64,000 nucleotides of DNA from an uncultured Croceitalea sp. (GTDB lineage: Bacteria; Bacteroidota; Bacteroidia; Flavobacteriales; Flavobacteriaceae). Under the pieces are notes generated by a model. It saw only the letters and a program-made list of their open reading frames with translations, was not told the origin of the DNA and searched no databases. How positions within the stretch are numbered: position 1 is the stretch's first letter; each line of letters begins with the position of its first letter. The translations under genes were made by a program, and so were the position numbers. The stretch is taken from contig CANLXH010000002.1 of NCBI GenBank assembly GCA_947495075.1, forward strand, positions 930,001-994,000, read 5' to 3'. Shown here piece after piece: positions 1 to 8,750 of this stretch.

Positions 1-872
1 ACACCTCCATTTAAAAAAACACCTCCCGAGTTTTGTGTATCTGCAGTGACAACCATTAGAGGATTTAAATTGGAATCTTCCCCTACAATTTCTGAAACTA
101 GAAGTCCTTCAATTCTTGCCGAAAAACTTAACCATTCATAAGTTTTAACTGCAAACCAGTTGTTTAAACTATACTTGTTACCATACTTAAAATTGCGTTC
201 ATTTTCTCCAAAACGAAGAATACTCCTTAGTTGAGACCCCCATGATACTTTATCTTTCTGTCCCAAATAGGTTATAGCCAAGTTTGTGTCAAAAGTTCCA
301 CTACCTACTTGCATAGGATAAGGGAGCACTGTTTCATTTGGAGTAGAAGCTGGGGTAACATCACTTTCGGTTATACTGCCTGTTGGTAAAGAAAAACCTA
401 GCTGTCCATGTACAGATTGTTGGTTTTTATTAAAGAACTTATAAAGGGCTGCAATTTGTATATCCCCAAACCCCGAGGACTCTGTTCTAAAAGTTCCTCC
501 CATTCTGGTTAGATGGTCCATTTTCATAGCTAAATAATTAAACATAGCCATTAAGGTGATTTTATCACTTGGCGCGTACATAGCACCTAACATCTGCATA
601 TTCATGGGCATATTGGTTGGAGTGACCATATAATTTTCTAGTGCATCATCAAACGTTGCATTTTCGCTGCCTTGTTTTAAATCTTCCATGTTCATATACA
701 TGTATCTGTAAGAGAACATCCATTCTCCTTTACCATGCATATGGTCTCCCATAACAGATATAGGTGCATGCCCGTCTGGTCTACCTACCATCCATTTTTC
801 ATTTGTTGTTTTATCTTGTGCATAAACTACGAGTGTAGCCATATAACATAGAGCCAAAAAATATTTTTTCAT
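1..872 (-). CDS. Met-rich outer-membrane transporter-like protein (partial)
   Basis: The frame opens at ATG 872 and runs off the left edge, so about 290 N-terminal residues are visible. A signal peptide ending in VVYAQ is followed by a soluble start containing GRPDGHAPISVMGDHMHGKG, then alternating amphipathic strands typical of a beta-barrel (for example KITLMAMFNYLAMKMDHLTRM). Methionine and histidine are unusually dense in the first 120 residues. This looks like the Bacteroidota 'transporter' group related to the phenol MetA-pathway barrel family (PF13557), often found beside metal-handling genes. The neighbour at 967-1311 belongs to a family that accompanies copper loci, so a role in metal export or tolerance is inferred. 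The substrate is unknown and the C-terminus is not seen. Confidence 0.7.
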   Translation of the reverse strand, partial: MKKYFLALCYMATLVVYAQDKTTNEKWMVGRPDGHAPISVMGDHMHGKGEWMFSYRYMYMNMEDLKQGSENATFDDALENYMVTPTNMPMNMQMLGAMYAPSDKITLMAMFNYLAMKMDHLTRMGGTFRTESSGFGDIQIAALYKFFNKNQQSVHGQLGFSLPTGSITESDVTPASTPNETVLPYPMQVGSGTFDTNLAITYLGQKDKVSWGSQLRSILRFGENERNFKYGNKYSLNNWFAVKTYEWLSFSARIEGLLVSEIVGEDSNLNPLMVVTADTQNSGGVFLNGG

Positions 873-966
873 CCTTTAGTAATTTGTAATGTTTTAGAAA
901 TAGCAATGCATAGCTAATAGATATGTTCTATAAGCTTAACATTGTAATAATTGAAATTTTGTTGAA

Positions 967-1311
967 TTATGCCAAGAGGTTTGGTGGATGAAAATTAGAA
1001 TAAGAGAAAAGAAAACTATAGCAATTCGTATAGTTTTTGAGTATCAGGTTTTGGTGACTAGTGTTTCTTTTGGTTGAAAAGATAAAAAGCTCAACAAAGC
1101 CTATTGGATACTCTTCGAGTGCTATTTTTGGAATGTTTTGCTTTTTTTGCTCGTCTTGTTCAGCTAACCGCTGCATTAAATAGCATTTGCCATTACAATT
1201 AAGTTTGGTTTTTTCTTTATTTATACAAAGGAATTCGGCAATGTAATCTTCATAAATCACATATTCTAGCATAGGTCCAACAGGACGAACCATTGCTAAT
1301 AGATATAGCAA
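967..1311 (-). CDS. Small membrane protein with CNGKCYL motif
   Basis: The product is about 114 aa with a hydrophobic N-terminus, then VRPVGPMLEYVIYEDYI, then LCINKEKTKLNCNGKCYL. The 'LC-x-NKxK-x-(L)-x-C-NGKC-x-L' pattern recurs in short Bacteroidota membrane proteins encoded beside copper and TonB genes. The start is uncertain. No ATG lies upstream of Met at 1293, which falls inside the hydrophobic segment. TTG at 1311 gives the frame listed, but the same frame stays open back to about 1365 and encodes more of a membrane helix, so a rarer start (CTG at 1341 or ATC at 1356) is possible. It lies 94 bp upstream of the Met-rich barrel gene on the same strand. Function unknown. Confidence 0.6.
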   Translation of the reverse strand: MLYLLAMVRPVGPMLEYVIYEDYIAEFLCINKEKTKLNCNGKCYLMQRLAEQDEQKKQNIPKIALEEYPIGFVELFIFSTKRNTSHQNLILKNYTNCYSFLFSYSNFHPPNLLA

Positions 1312-1428
1312 GACAAAGAAATATGTAGTTGCTGTTTTCAGAAGTTTAAATTTGATGAAGTAAAATTAGAAATAAAGTGGTAGAAAACTTAAATAAAGTA
1401 GCACTTTTGTGCCTTAATTATATTCTAA

Positions 1429-2322
1429 TTGAAAGCACAGAATAATAAATGGTTTTACCTTATTGTTTTATCAATTATATGGGGAACATCATACATTCTT
1501 ATAAAGAAAGGATTGGAGGGATTTACAGCTATTCAATTGGGTTCTGTACGAATAGTAATCGCAGGATTCTTCCTTTTTTTGTTGGGATTTAAATCTTTGA
1601 AGGGTATTTCTAAAAAAGAATGGAAATGGATTGCTATATCTGGGTATATAGGAAGCTTTTTTCCAATGTTCTTATTTGCCTTTGCTGAAAGTGAGATTGA
1701 TAGTAGCATAGCCGCAATACTTAACTCTTTAGTTCCATTATTCACCTTGTTTGTTGGCTTATTGGCATTTGGGATTTCATTTACCAAGAATCAATTGTTA
1801 GGGGTTGTTGTTGGACTAGTAGGGGCTGGACTTCTCATCTTTTTTGGAAAAGGAGTGAATCCAAATCAGAATTATTGGTATGCTGGTTTTGTTATTCTAG
1901 CTACCATTGGATATGCTGGAAATGCAAATATCATAAAAAGTAAATTACAAAATGTATCCCCAATGGCGATTGCTGTAGGTAATTTTGCAACTATAATTAT
2001 TCCAGCGATTATAGTGTTACCGTTATCTGGCTTTTTTGATACTGAAGTAAGAGCAGGGGATTTCTTTTGGAGTTCTTTAGGTTATGTGATAATTCTTAGT
2101 CTTATAGGTACATGCGTTGCTAAGGTGATGTTCAATAAATTAATACAAATATCTTCAGCAGTATTTTCGGTTTCTGTTACCTATCTAATACCTATTGTGG
2201 GGATTTTTTGGGGGCTGTTAGATGGGGAGAATTTTAATTTAAAACAGTTTTTTGCGGCTACTATAATTTTACTCGGAGTTTATTTAGTGAACAAAAAAAA
2301 GACGCCAAAAGAGGCGTCTTAA
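1429..2322 (+). CDS. EamA/DMT-family permease
   Basis: A 297-aa protein with ten predicted transmembrane helices in two EamA repeats. The first repeat starts with WGTSYILIKKGLEGF and the second with YAGFVILATIGYAGNANI. The length and the WGxxy motif near the start fit the drug/metabolite transporter superfamily of inner-membrane exporters. The start is TTG at 1429, because no ATG upstream keeps the frame and the N-terminus MKAQNNKWFYLIVLSIIWG matches the family. The stop overlaps the 3' arm of a terminator hairpin shared with the convergent peptidase gene. Substrate cannot be inferred. Confidence 0.85.
   Translation: MKAQNNKWFYLIVLSIIWGTSYILIKKGLEGFTAIQLGSVRIVIAGFFLFLLGFKSLKGISKKEWKWIAISGYIGSFFPMFLFAFAESEIDSSIAAILNSLVPLFTLFVGLLAFGISFTKNQLLGVVVGLVGAGLLIFFGKGVNPNQNYWYAGFVILATIGYAGNANIIKSKLQNVSPMAIAVGNFATIIIPAIIVLPLSGFFDTEVRAGDFFWSSLGYVIILSLIGTCVAKVMFNKLIQISSAVFSVSVTYLIPIVGIFWGLLDGENFNLKQFFAATIILLGVYLVNKKKTPKEAS
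2299..2320. terminator. Bidirectional terminator between convergent genes
   Basis: Perfect 8-bp stem AAGACGCC / GGCGTCTT around a 6-nt loop, flanked by an A-run on the left and AT-rich sequence on the right. It lies inside the last codons of the EamA gene and just past the stop of the convergent M16 gene, so it can serve both. Confidence 0.75.
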
Positions 2323-2345
2323 TTTATTTGCATGAGAGCCAAAAA

Positions 2346-4418
2346 TTACTCGAAATCAGCTGCATTTACACCATCATTAACTTTGATTTCTTTAACTATA
2401 AAATCAAATTTTTGTGGCCCTGTTGTTTGAGAAATTCCGAAAGGGAATTTTATCCCGGAAACTTCTCTATAATCAGAATAACCAATGGTACTTGTAAAAG
2501 ATTGCCCTTGAGCTTCTTGAATACTTACTTCCTGCAACTTCAATCCAGTTTCTATATCATAGAATACTGTTTTTTCGTCAGTAACTTTAAGCTTAAATGC
2601 TTTTTTATCACCCACAGCTTCTACCCCTTCAAGAGACACACCTCCAGCTAATAGATAGTTTAATTCTGGGAAAGCAGCAGATTCTTCCTTAAGTTTTTTC
2701 AACTCTTCTTCAGATAAATCTTTACGTTGCCCTTGAGCCATCATATAGCCTTTATCACCATCAATAACTTGCTTTTGCATAGAATTTCCCATAACACGAA
2801 CATCCTGTAAGAACTGATTTTTAGAAGTTTTCTTCATTTCAAGTTCTAACTTCATGCCTTGCATTTCAGCCTCAGCTAGCATTGCATAAGATTCTACTCC
2901 ATCTAATTTAGCTTTACCACCAATAACCTCAATATACTTTTCTAAAACGCTAGTAGCCGTTGTTCCCTCTGGAATAGCAGCGCTATAATCTGGCTTTTCT
3001 GATTTTTCAGCAGTTTTGTCATAATAAAGTACTGGAACAGCCTTTCCATTAAACTTTATTTTCTCAAGGTTTTCAACAACATCACTTCCTTTTCCTGTAA
3101 CAACAATACGCGCATTATCAACAGTAAAGTACTTTTGAGCAGCAGCTTTAACTTCATCTACAGATATTGCATTAATACGCTCTAAATAGGTTTTATAGAA
3201 GTCTTTTGATAAACCTTCTTTCTCAATATTTAATGCGTAGTTAGCGATAGTTTGAGGTCTTTCTAAAGCTCTTACAAAACGACCAGCATATTTAGCTTTT
3301 GTATTTTTAAGTTCCTTTTCGCTCACTGGTTCGCTCACCATACGGTTTATCTCGTTAAGAATTTCTACTACAGAACTATCTGTAACTTGATTCCTAACTT
3401 GTGCGTAAGCATTAAAACGAACTGGCTCGTATTTATCACTTCCTAAAGAAGAATAAGAACCGTAGGTATACCCCTTATCTTCTCTAAGATTTAGGAAAAG
3501 ACGCCCTTCTCCACCACCACCTAAGATTTGGTTTGCAACCAATGCAGGTAGGTAGTCAGCATCTTTCATTTTAAGTTCAACGATGCTTTGCACCGCAACT
3601 TCAGATTGAACAGCATTTGGCATATCCACAAAGTTAATCTGTGTATACTGTACGTCTTTTGGTTTTGTAAAACTTAAAGATGGAGGTGTTGCTTTTGTCC
3701 AAGGCGTGAAAGCTTTGGTCACCAATTTTTTTACTTCTTTAAATTCTACATCTCCAATAACTACCAAGTATGCATTTTCTGGCACAAAATAGTCTCTATA
3801 GAAACCTTCAACATCAATTAAATTTACATTATTTACGGTTTCTTCTGTAGTTAATTCTCCAAAAGGGTGATTTTTTCCATAAGCTAGTGCTCTTTGTACT
3901 TGAGACGCAATTGCAGAAACATCATTTGCTTGAGATTTTATCCCAGTTATGATTTTAGCTTTTTCCTTTTCAAACTCTTCCTGAGTGAAATTAGGATTAA
4001 TAGCAGCATCTGCCATTAATTCTAGAATTCTTGGGAAGTATTTAGAAAGAGAACTTGCAAAAGCACTCTGTGCACCAAAATTGATTGTAGCTCCTAGAAA
4101 ATCTACTTCCTCATTAAAAGCATCCTTTTCAATTGATGTTGACCCATTACCTAAAAGGCTAGACATAAGGTCAGAAACCCCTGCTTTGCTTCCTTCTAGA
4201 ATAGGTGGATTATCAATATCTAACTGAATGGAAACACGCGGTAACTTATGATTTTCTACGACCATTACCTTTAAGCCATTCTTGAGTTGAAAAGTATTTG
4301 GCTCACTTAGATTAATTTTTGGTGCAGGCCCTGGCTTTGGCTGCTTGGTTCTGTCTATTTGTGCGGTAACGTTAAAGGCAATAACTGCCATTACCAATGT
4401 TATGAATAGTTTTTTCAT
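2346..4418 (-). CDS. M16-family pseudo-peptidase with C-terminal lipid-sorting-like domain
   Basis: A 690-aa exported protein with a signal peptide ending in FNVTAQ. Residues about 35-470 form an M16 (pitrilysin/insulinase-like) core. At the place of the zinc motif HxxEH, around residues 82-93, it reads SDLMSSLLGNGS, so the zinc ligands are absent. The substrate-binding R/Y pair of the second M16 half is kept (NLREDKGYTYG, about residue 310). The last 190 residues form an extra domain (GGKAKLDGVESYAML onward) that resembles the LolA/LolB-like lipoprotein-sorting fold seen on other Bacteroidota M16 proteins. It is encoded 12 bp downstream of an active M16 gene, so the two most likely form a periplasmic heterodimer. 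Family call firm; heterodimer inferred. Confidence 0.88.
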   Translation of the reverse strand: MKKLFITLVMAVIAFNVTAQIDRTKQPKPGPAPKINLSEPNTFQLKNGLKVMVVENHKLPRVSIQLDIDNPPILEGSKAGVSDLMSSLLGNGSTSIEKDAFNEEVDFLGATINFGAQSAFASSLSKYFPRILELMADAAINPNFTQEEFEKEKAKIITGIKSQANDVSAIASQVQRALAYGKNHPFGELTTEETVNNVNLIDVEGFYRDYFVPENAYLVVIGDVEFKEVKKLVTKAFTPWTKATPPSLSFTKPKDVQYTQINFVDMPNAVQSEVAVQSIVELKMKDADYLPALVANQILGGGGEGRLFLNLREDKGYTYGSYSSLGSDKYEPVRFNAYAQVRNQVTDSSVVEILNEINRMVSEPVSEKELKNTKAKYAGRFVRALERPQTIANYALNIEKEGLSKDFYKTYLERINAISVDEVKAAAQKYFTVDNARIVVTGKGSDVVENLEKIKFNGKAVPVLYYDKTAEKSEKPDYSAAIPEGTTATSVLEKYIEVIGGKAKLDGVESYAMLAEAEMQGMKLELEMKKTSKNQFLQDVRVMGNSMQKQVIDGDKGYMMAQGQRKDLSEEELKKLKEESAAFPELNYLLAGGVSLEGVEAVGDKKAFKLKVTDEKTVFYDIETGLKLQEVSIQEAQGQSFTSTIGYSDYREVSGIKFPFGISQTTGPQKFDFIVKEIKVNDGVNAADFE

Positions 4419-4430
4419 TTCAACTTTTTC

Positions 4431-5753
4431 TTAAAATTCTGTTTTTTCTCCTGGTAAGTAGTTAATTATAACACTTTGGTTTGGCTTTAAATATTTTTCG
4501 GCCACAGCTTTTATCTCTTCTCTTGTTATGGAACGATAAATGTCTATCTCTTTATTAATAAGACTAGTGTCACCATAAAGCATATAATTAGTTGCTAGTG
4601 ATCCCGCAATACCTTCTACGTTAGAGTTTGAGTTAACAAAGTTGTTTTCAAATTTATTTTGAAGTTTTTGGTAGTCCTTTTCAGTAATAAGCTCACTACG
4701 TACCTTAGTAACTTCTTCTTCCATTTCTTCTTGAAGTATTTCTAAGCTTGTTTCACCAACAGGCAAAGCAAATACTAAATACATACCGTAGTCTTCTTGC
4801 GCAATATTAAAAGCACCTACTTGTAAAGCTTGTTTTTGGTCATCAACCATTTTTTTATAAAGTTTAGAACTCTTACCATCGCTCAAGTACGTAGAAATCA
4901 TTTCTAAAACATAAGCATCACGCTCTGCGAATCCTGGTGTTCTGTATGCCATACCTATCGCAGGTATTTGAATGTTGGCATCATAAGCCTTAACAGTTTT
5001 TTGTTCTGTAATTGGTTTTTCCTTAGGATAGTTACGGGTGATATCTTCACCTCTTGGTATTTCAGAAAAATAATCCGAAACCATCTTTTTAGTTTTAGTA
5101 ATATCAATATCACCAGCTACTACTAATACAGCATTATTAGGCACGTAGTACTTTTTATTATAGGCCTGCACATCTTCTAATGTAGCGGCATCCAAATCTG
5201 CCATATAGCCAATGTTTGGATCCTTATATGGATGTGCATCAAATAAATTTTTACCTAACACTGGTAGCAATTGTCCGTATGGAGAATTATCGTAACGTAA
5301 TCTTTTCTCTTCTTTTACAACTTCTTGTTGTGTGTCTACACCTTTTTGGTCAATTACTGGGTGAAGCATACGTTCAGATTCCATCCACAGTCCTAGTTCT
5401 AAATTGTTAGAAGGAAATACTTCATAATAATAGGTTCTATCTTGTGAGGTATTTGCATTATTACTTCCACCGTTAGAAGAAACAATTTCAAACCATTTAC
5501 CGCGCTCTATGTTTTTAGTCCCTTCAAATAATAAATGTTCAAAAAAGTGAGCAAAGCCTGTTCTGCCTGCTGTTCTGTCTTTACCACCTACGTGATACAT
5601 TACTGATGTAGTCACTACTGGAGCGCCGTTGTCTTGGTGCAATATTACATGCAACCCATTGTCTAAATCATACTCTTCGTAAGCAACTTCTTGTGCAGAA
5701 AGCAAGCTAATTGAGCCAAGCATGAGAAAGGCTAAAAAGGAAATTTTCTTCAT
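4431..5753 (-). CDS. M16-family zinc metallopeptidase, active subunit
   Basis: A 440-aa exported protein (signal peptide ending in LLSAQ). It carries the inverted zinc motif HFFEHLLFEGT at residues about 67-77, and the third zinc-ligand glutamate lies in QQEVVKEEKR, around residues 143-152. It is half the size of two-domain M16 enzymes, which fits a two-subunit arrangement with the downstream inactive partner that supplies the R/Y pair. It probably degrades peptides in the periplasm. First gene of a two-gene operon. The 160-bp upstream region has only a one-mismatch match to the Bacteroidota -7 element (near 5816-5823). Confidence 0.93.
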   Translation of the reverse strand: MKKISFLAFLMLGSISLLSAQEVAYEEYDLDNGLHVILHQDNGAPVVTTSVMYHVGGKDRTAGRTGFAHFFEHLLFEGTKNIERGKWFEIVSSNGGSNNANTSQDRTYYYEVFPSNNLELGLWMESERMLHPVIDQKGVDTQQEVVKEEKRLRYDNSPYGQLLPVLGKNLFDAHPYKDPNIGYMADLDAATLEDVQAYNKKYYVPNNAVLVVAGDIDITKTKKMVSDYFSEIPRGEDITRNYPKEKPITEQKTVKAYDANIQIPAIGMAYRTPGFAERDAYVLEMISTYLSDGKSSKLYKKMVDDQKQALQVGAFNIAQEDYGMYLVFALPVGETSLEILQEEMEEEVTKVRSELITEKDYQKLQNKFENNFVNSNSNVEGIAGSLATNYMLYGDTSLINKEIDIYRSITREEIKAVAEKYLKPNQSVIINYLPGEKTEF

Positions 5754-5919
5754 TTTCTAGTGTTTAGAATTTAATTATTTGGTGAATTAGTCTTGAATTT
5801 TTAAAAAGTGTTACACGAATATAAATTTTTTAAAATTTCAGATAGAAAAGGACGACTGTTTTAACAAGAAATTTTATAATAAATTCGTAACTTAAAAACC
5901 CATCCAAAAATTTTGAGAA

Positions 5920-6369
5920 ATGAAAAATTTAACGTTACCCATTAGATTTGGTATAGTAACCAGTGCTGTTTTAATTGCTTATTTTTTAATATTATCATTA
6001 CTTGGAAAGCATACAAACATTTTTTTTAGTCTATTTAATGGTATAATTACAGGTTTTGGTATTTACGAAACTCTTAAGATAGTTAAACTAAGAGAAGGTG
6101 CTAGTTTTAGCTATGGTAATGGTTTTAAAGCTGGAATAACAACTGGTGTTGTCGCAACAGCACTTTTCACCATTTTTTTCGCACTTTATACTACTGAACT
6201 AAACAGCTCTTTTTTAGAAGAGTTATCTCAAGTTTGGTCTAAGGATTACAGCAATTTTAAAGGAATTGTGTTTTTTACCGTAGCAATAATGGGAGTAGCT
6301 ACATCTGTTATACTAACGCTCACTTTTATGCAGCTATTTAAAACATCTAATAATTTAAAAAATAATTAA
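5920..6369 (+). CDS. DUF4199 membrane protein
   Basis: A 149-aa protein with four predicted membrane helices (starting near residues 10, 33, 72 and 112). The motif 'Y-GNGFKAGITTGVVAT' before the third helix is typical of DUF4199, a Bacteroidota family without known function. It stands alone between the divergent M16 operon and the ribosomal-protein promoter. Confidence 0.75.
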   Translation: MKNLTLPIRFGIVTSAVLIAYFLILSLLGKHTNIFFSLFNGIITGFGIYETLKIVKLREGASFSYGNGFKAGITTGVVATALFTIFFALYTTELNSSFLEELSQVWSKDYSNFKGIVFFTVAIMGVATSVILTLTFMQLFKTSNNLKNN

Positions 6370-6389
6370 TGCAATTGGTGAAAAATGCT

Positions 6390-6418
6390 TGTAGATTAAT
6401 GAATTAGCAGTATATTTG
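6390..6418 (+). promoter_or_regulatory. Bacteroidota-type promoter for rplU-rpmA
   Basis: A TTG at 6390-6392 precedes TATATTTG at 6411-6418, matching the -33 TTG / -7 TAnnTTTG consensus of the Bacteroidota housekeeping sigma factor. It lies 51 bp before the rplU ATG. Confidence 0.75.
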
Positions 6419-6468
6419 CACCCGCTATTTGTGAAAATGGCTTAACAAATAATTTAATTCAACGCATT

Positions 6469-7146
6469 ATGTACGCAATTGTAGAGATGGCAGGGCAGCA
6501 ATTTAAAGTTGCAAAAGACCAGAAAGTGTACGTTCACCGTTTACAGACAGAAGAAGGTAAGAAAGTTACTTTTGATAAAGTTCTTCTTTTAGATGATAAT
6601 GGTAACGTAACTGTTGGCGCCCCAGTCATAAGCGGTGGGGCTGTAGAAGCCAAAGTCGTTAAGCACCTAAGAGGTGACAAAGTAATCGTCTTTAAAAAGA
6701 AAAGACGTAAAGGTTACAGAGTAAAGAATGGTCATAGACAATCTTTAACTGAAATTATTGTTGAGAGTATTGTAGCTAAAGGTGCTAAAAAAGCAGCTCC
6801 TGCAAAAGCAAAGACTGAAGCTCCAAAGAAAGCAACAACTCCAAAAGAAGAGGCAGCACCAAAAGTAGCTCCAGTAAAAAAGGCAGCACCTACTAAAGGA
6901 AAAGCTGATGATTTGAAGAAGATAGAAGGTATTGGACCTAAAATTGCTTCAACTCTAGTGGAAGCTGGCATTGCAACTTTTGCTGATTTAGCTAAAGCTA
7001 AGCCAGCAAAGATTTCTGAAATTATCGCAGAAGTTCGTGGGAATCACGTAACTGATACTTGGCCAAAGCAAGCTAAATTAGCAGCTGATGGTAAGTGGGA
7101 TGAGTTAAAAAAATGGCAAGACGAATTAGATGGTGGTAAAGCTTAA
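6469..7146 (+). CDS. rplU: 50S ribosomal protein L21 with C-terminal helix-hairpin-helix extension
   Basis: Residues 1 to about 105 are a complete bL21 (start MYAIVEMAGQQFKVAKDQ; KKKRRKGYRVKNGHRQ near the end), which is the whole protein in most bacteria. Here the protein continues to 225 aa. A Lys/Ala/Pro-rich linker (about 106-145) leads to a compact domain starting DDLKKIEGIGPKIASTLVEAG, whose GIGPKIA turn is a helix-hairpin-helix motif. Similar extensions occur on other Bacteroidota L21 proteins. The role of the tail is unknown; rRNA or DNA contact is a reasonable guess. rpmA follows after 43 bp. Confidence 0.95.
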   Translation: MYAIVEMAGQQFKVAKDQKVYVHRLQTEEGKKVTFDKVLLLDDNGNVTVGAPVISGGAVEAKVVKHLRGDKVIVFKKKRRKGYRVKNGHRQSLTEIIVESIVAKGAKKAAPAKAKTEAPKKATTPKEEAAPKVAPVKKAAPTKGKADDLKKIEGIGPKIASTLVEAGIATFADLAKAKPAKISEIIAEVRGNHVTDTWPKQAKLAADGKWDELKKWQDELDGGKA

Positions 7147-7189
7147 TTGCTTTCTGCTAATTATATAAAATAATTAAAACCTTATAATT

Positions 7190-7450
7190 ATGGCACATAA
7201 AAAAGGTGTAGGTAGTTCAAAAAACGGTAGAGAGTCTGAATCGAAACGCTTAGGTGTAAAGATTTTTGGTGGTCAAGCTGCTATAGCTGGTAACATTATT
7301 GTTAGACAGCGTGGAACAAAACATAATCCAGGTGAGAATGTATATGCTGGTAAAGACCATACATTACATGCAAGAGTTGATGGTGTTGTAAAGTTTGAAA
7401 AGAAAGTAGGTGGTAAATCTTATGTTTCTATTGAACCATTTGAAGCATAA
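7190..7450 (+). CDS. rpmA: 50S ribosomal protein L27
   Basis: An 86-aa bL27 of normal length. It begins [20 protein letters not shown], and the basic N-terminal tail that reaches the peptidyl-transferase centre is followed by [20 protein letters not shown]. It shares a promoter with rplU, the usual order, and is followed by a strong terminator. Confidence 0.98.
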   Translation: MAHKKGVGSSKNGRESESKRLGVKIFGGQAAIAGNIIVRQRGTKHNPGENVYAGKDHTLHARVDGVVKFEKKVGGKSYVSIEPFEA

Positions 7451-7472
7451 TTTTCAGCGTGTAAAATAATAT

Positions 7473-7503
7473 AAACCCTTACCAAATTGGTGAGGGTTTT
7501 TTT
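7473..7503 (+). terminator. Terminator of rplU-rpmA
   Basis: AAACCCTTACC pairs with GGTGAGGGTTT (one G-T pair) around a 5-nt loop, followed by a T-run. Confidence 0.85.
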
Positions 7504-7561
7504 ATTATTAAAATTTGAGAAGAGGTGGTGTAAAGCTAGTAATTATATAAAAACTAAATTA

Positions 7562-8665
7562 TTACCATCGCTGATTCCGAAACCCATTGGTTTTGGCAAA
7601 TTCTACAGTAGCGACTAAATAATCTTCTAAGTTATATTTTGGTATGGGTAGAATGCTTTCTAATAAAGTAGTGTCCCATTCGTATGGCTTTGAGGTTAAG
7701 TAAGGAGTAAGGTGAACCCCAATAGTTTCATAGTAAAATTGCTCTAGCGTACTTTCAAAATCAGAGGCAGTATCCATTAATTCTTGTGTCAATCTAAAAT
7801 TTTTAAAATTGACGGTTTCTAAAATTTTGGCTACGCCATTAAAAATATTTGTGCCTTTAGAGTTTACAATGTTGAGTTGCTCAACATCAGTATCAAATAC
7901 CTTTGCAATTACTTTTGCAGCATAATCAGTGGGAATTATATTCAACTTACTATCTGCATTTGCCTGTATCCTAACAGAATCAATAGAAGTATTTCTATAA
8001 AAGAATTTAGCAAAAAGGTAGAATACCATGTATTTAGAAATGAAGAAATTAGGATTATCCATGATATTACCTCCAAGAACGCTAGGTCGCAATATTTGAA
8101 TTGAAACTCCTGTTTCCTTCCCCGCATTTACCAAATATTTTTCTGCGGCATGTTTTGAAGCTTCATAAAAATTGCGGTAATCACTTTGCTCTGTAGTTAC
8201 ATAGTCATCATTTAAAAATCCTTCCAATTTCCCTATTGAAAAAGCTGTACTTATATAGATAAATTTAGAAAGGTAGTTTTTGTAAGCAGAGAAAATTTTT
8301 TGTGTGAGTGTAAGATTTTCTTTAAAAATTTCTTCTTTACTGTTTGGGTCAACAGAAAGGTTTACAAACCCTGCAGAATGTATAAAATGATATTTTGTAT
8401 TCTCTTGTAAAAAAGTAGCTGGCTCCAATAATTGCTCAGCACATATAACTTCAATCTTTTCTATTATAGCAGTTTTATGCTCACGAATAAAATCCGAAAC
8501 AAAGCTACTACTAAGCATAGTAGAAATACGAGTTTCAGGGGAGACTAACTTTTTCTTTCGTACAATTAGGTATATTTTTTCTAAAGCTTCAAACCTACTT
8601 TCAAGTAAGGAAAAGAGTATTTGTGACCCTAAAGTTCCTGTAGCTCCAGTTAAAATAATATGCAT
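7562..8665 (-). CDS. SDR-family reductase, thioester-reductase/epimerase-like
   Basis: A 367-aa protein with an N-terminal Rossmann motif (MHIILTGATGTLGSQIL), an active-site-like YISTAFSIG and, about 30 residues on, YEASKHAAEKYL (the YxxxK of extended short-chain dehydrogenases). It resembles the NAD-binding domain of thioester reductases and male-sterility-type reductases. Start chosen at ATG 8665, which puts the Rossmann strand at the N-terminus; an upstream TTG would overlap the ahcY terminator. No neighbour suggests the substrate. Confidence 0.8.
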   Translation of the reverse strand: MHIILTGATGTLGSQILFSLLESRFEALEKIYLIVRKKKLVSPETRISTMLSSSFVSDFIREHKTAIIEKIEVICAEQLLEPATFLQENTKYHFIHSAGFVNLSVDPNSKEEIFKENLTLTQKIFSAYKNYLSKFIYISTAFSIGKLEGFLNDDYVTTEQSDYRNFYEASKHAAEKYLVNAGKETGVSIQILRPSVLGGNIMDNPNFFISKYMVFYLFAKFFYRNTSIDSVRIQANADSKLNIIPTDYAAKVIAKVFDTDVEQLNIVNSKGTNIFNGVAKILETVNFKNFRLTQELMDTASDFESTLEQFYYETIGVHLTPYLTSKPYEWDTTLLESILPIPKYNLEDYLVATVEFAKTNGFRNQRW

Positions 8666-8704
8666 TTGGTGGTAATTGGTTTTATAAATAGTCTTTTTAA
8701 AAAA

Positions 8705-8731
8705 CAAACCCTTGCGATAAGCAAGGGTTTG
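8705..8731 (-). terminator. Terminator of ahcY
   Basis: Perfect 11-bp stem CAAACCCTTGC / GCAAGGGTTTG with a 5-nt loop. Read on the minus strand it is followed by a T-run, so it ends ahcY transcription. Confidence 0.85.
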
Positions 8732-8750
8732 TTGTAAGCTTTGTATTTAT

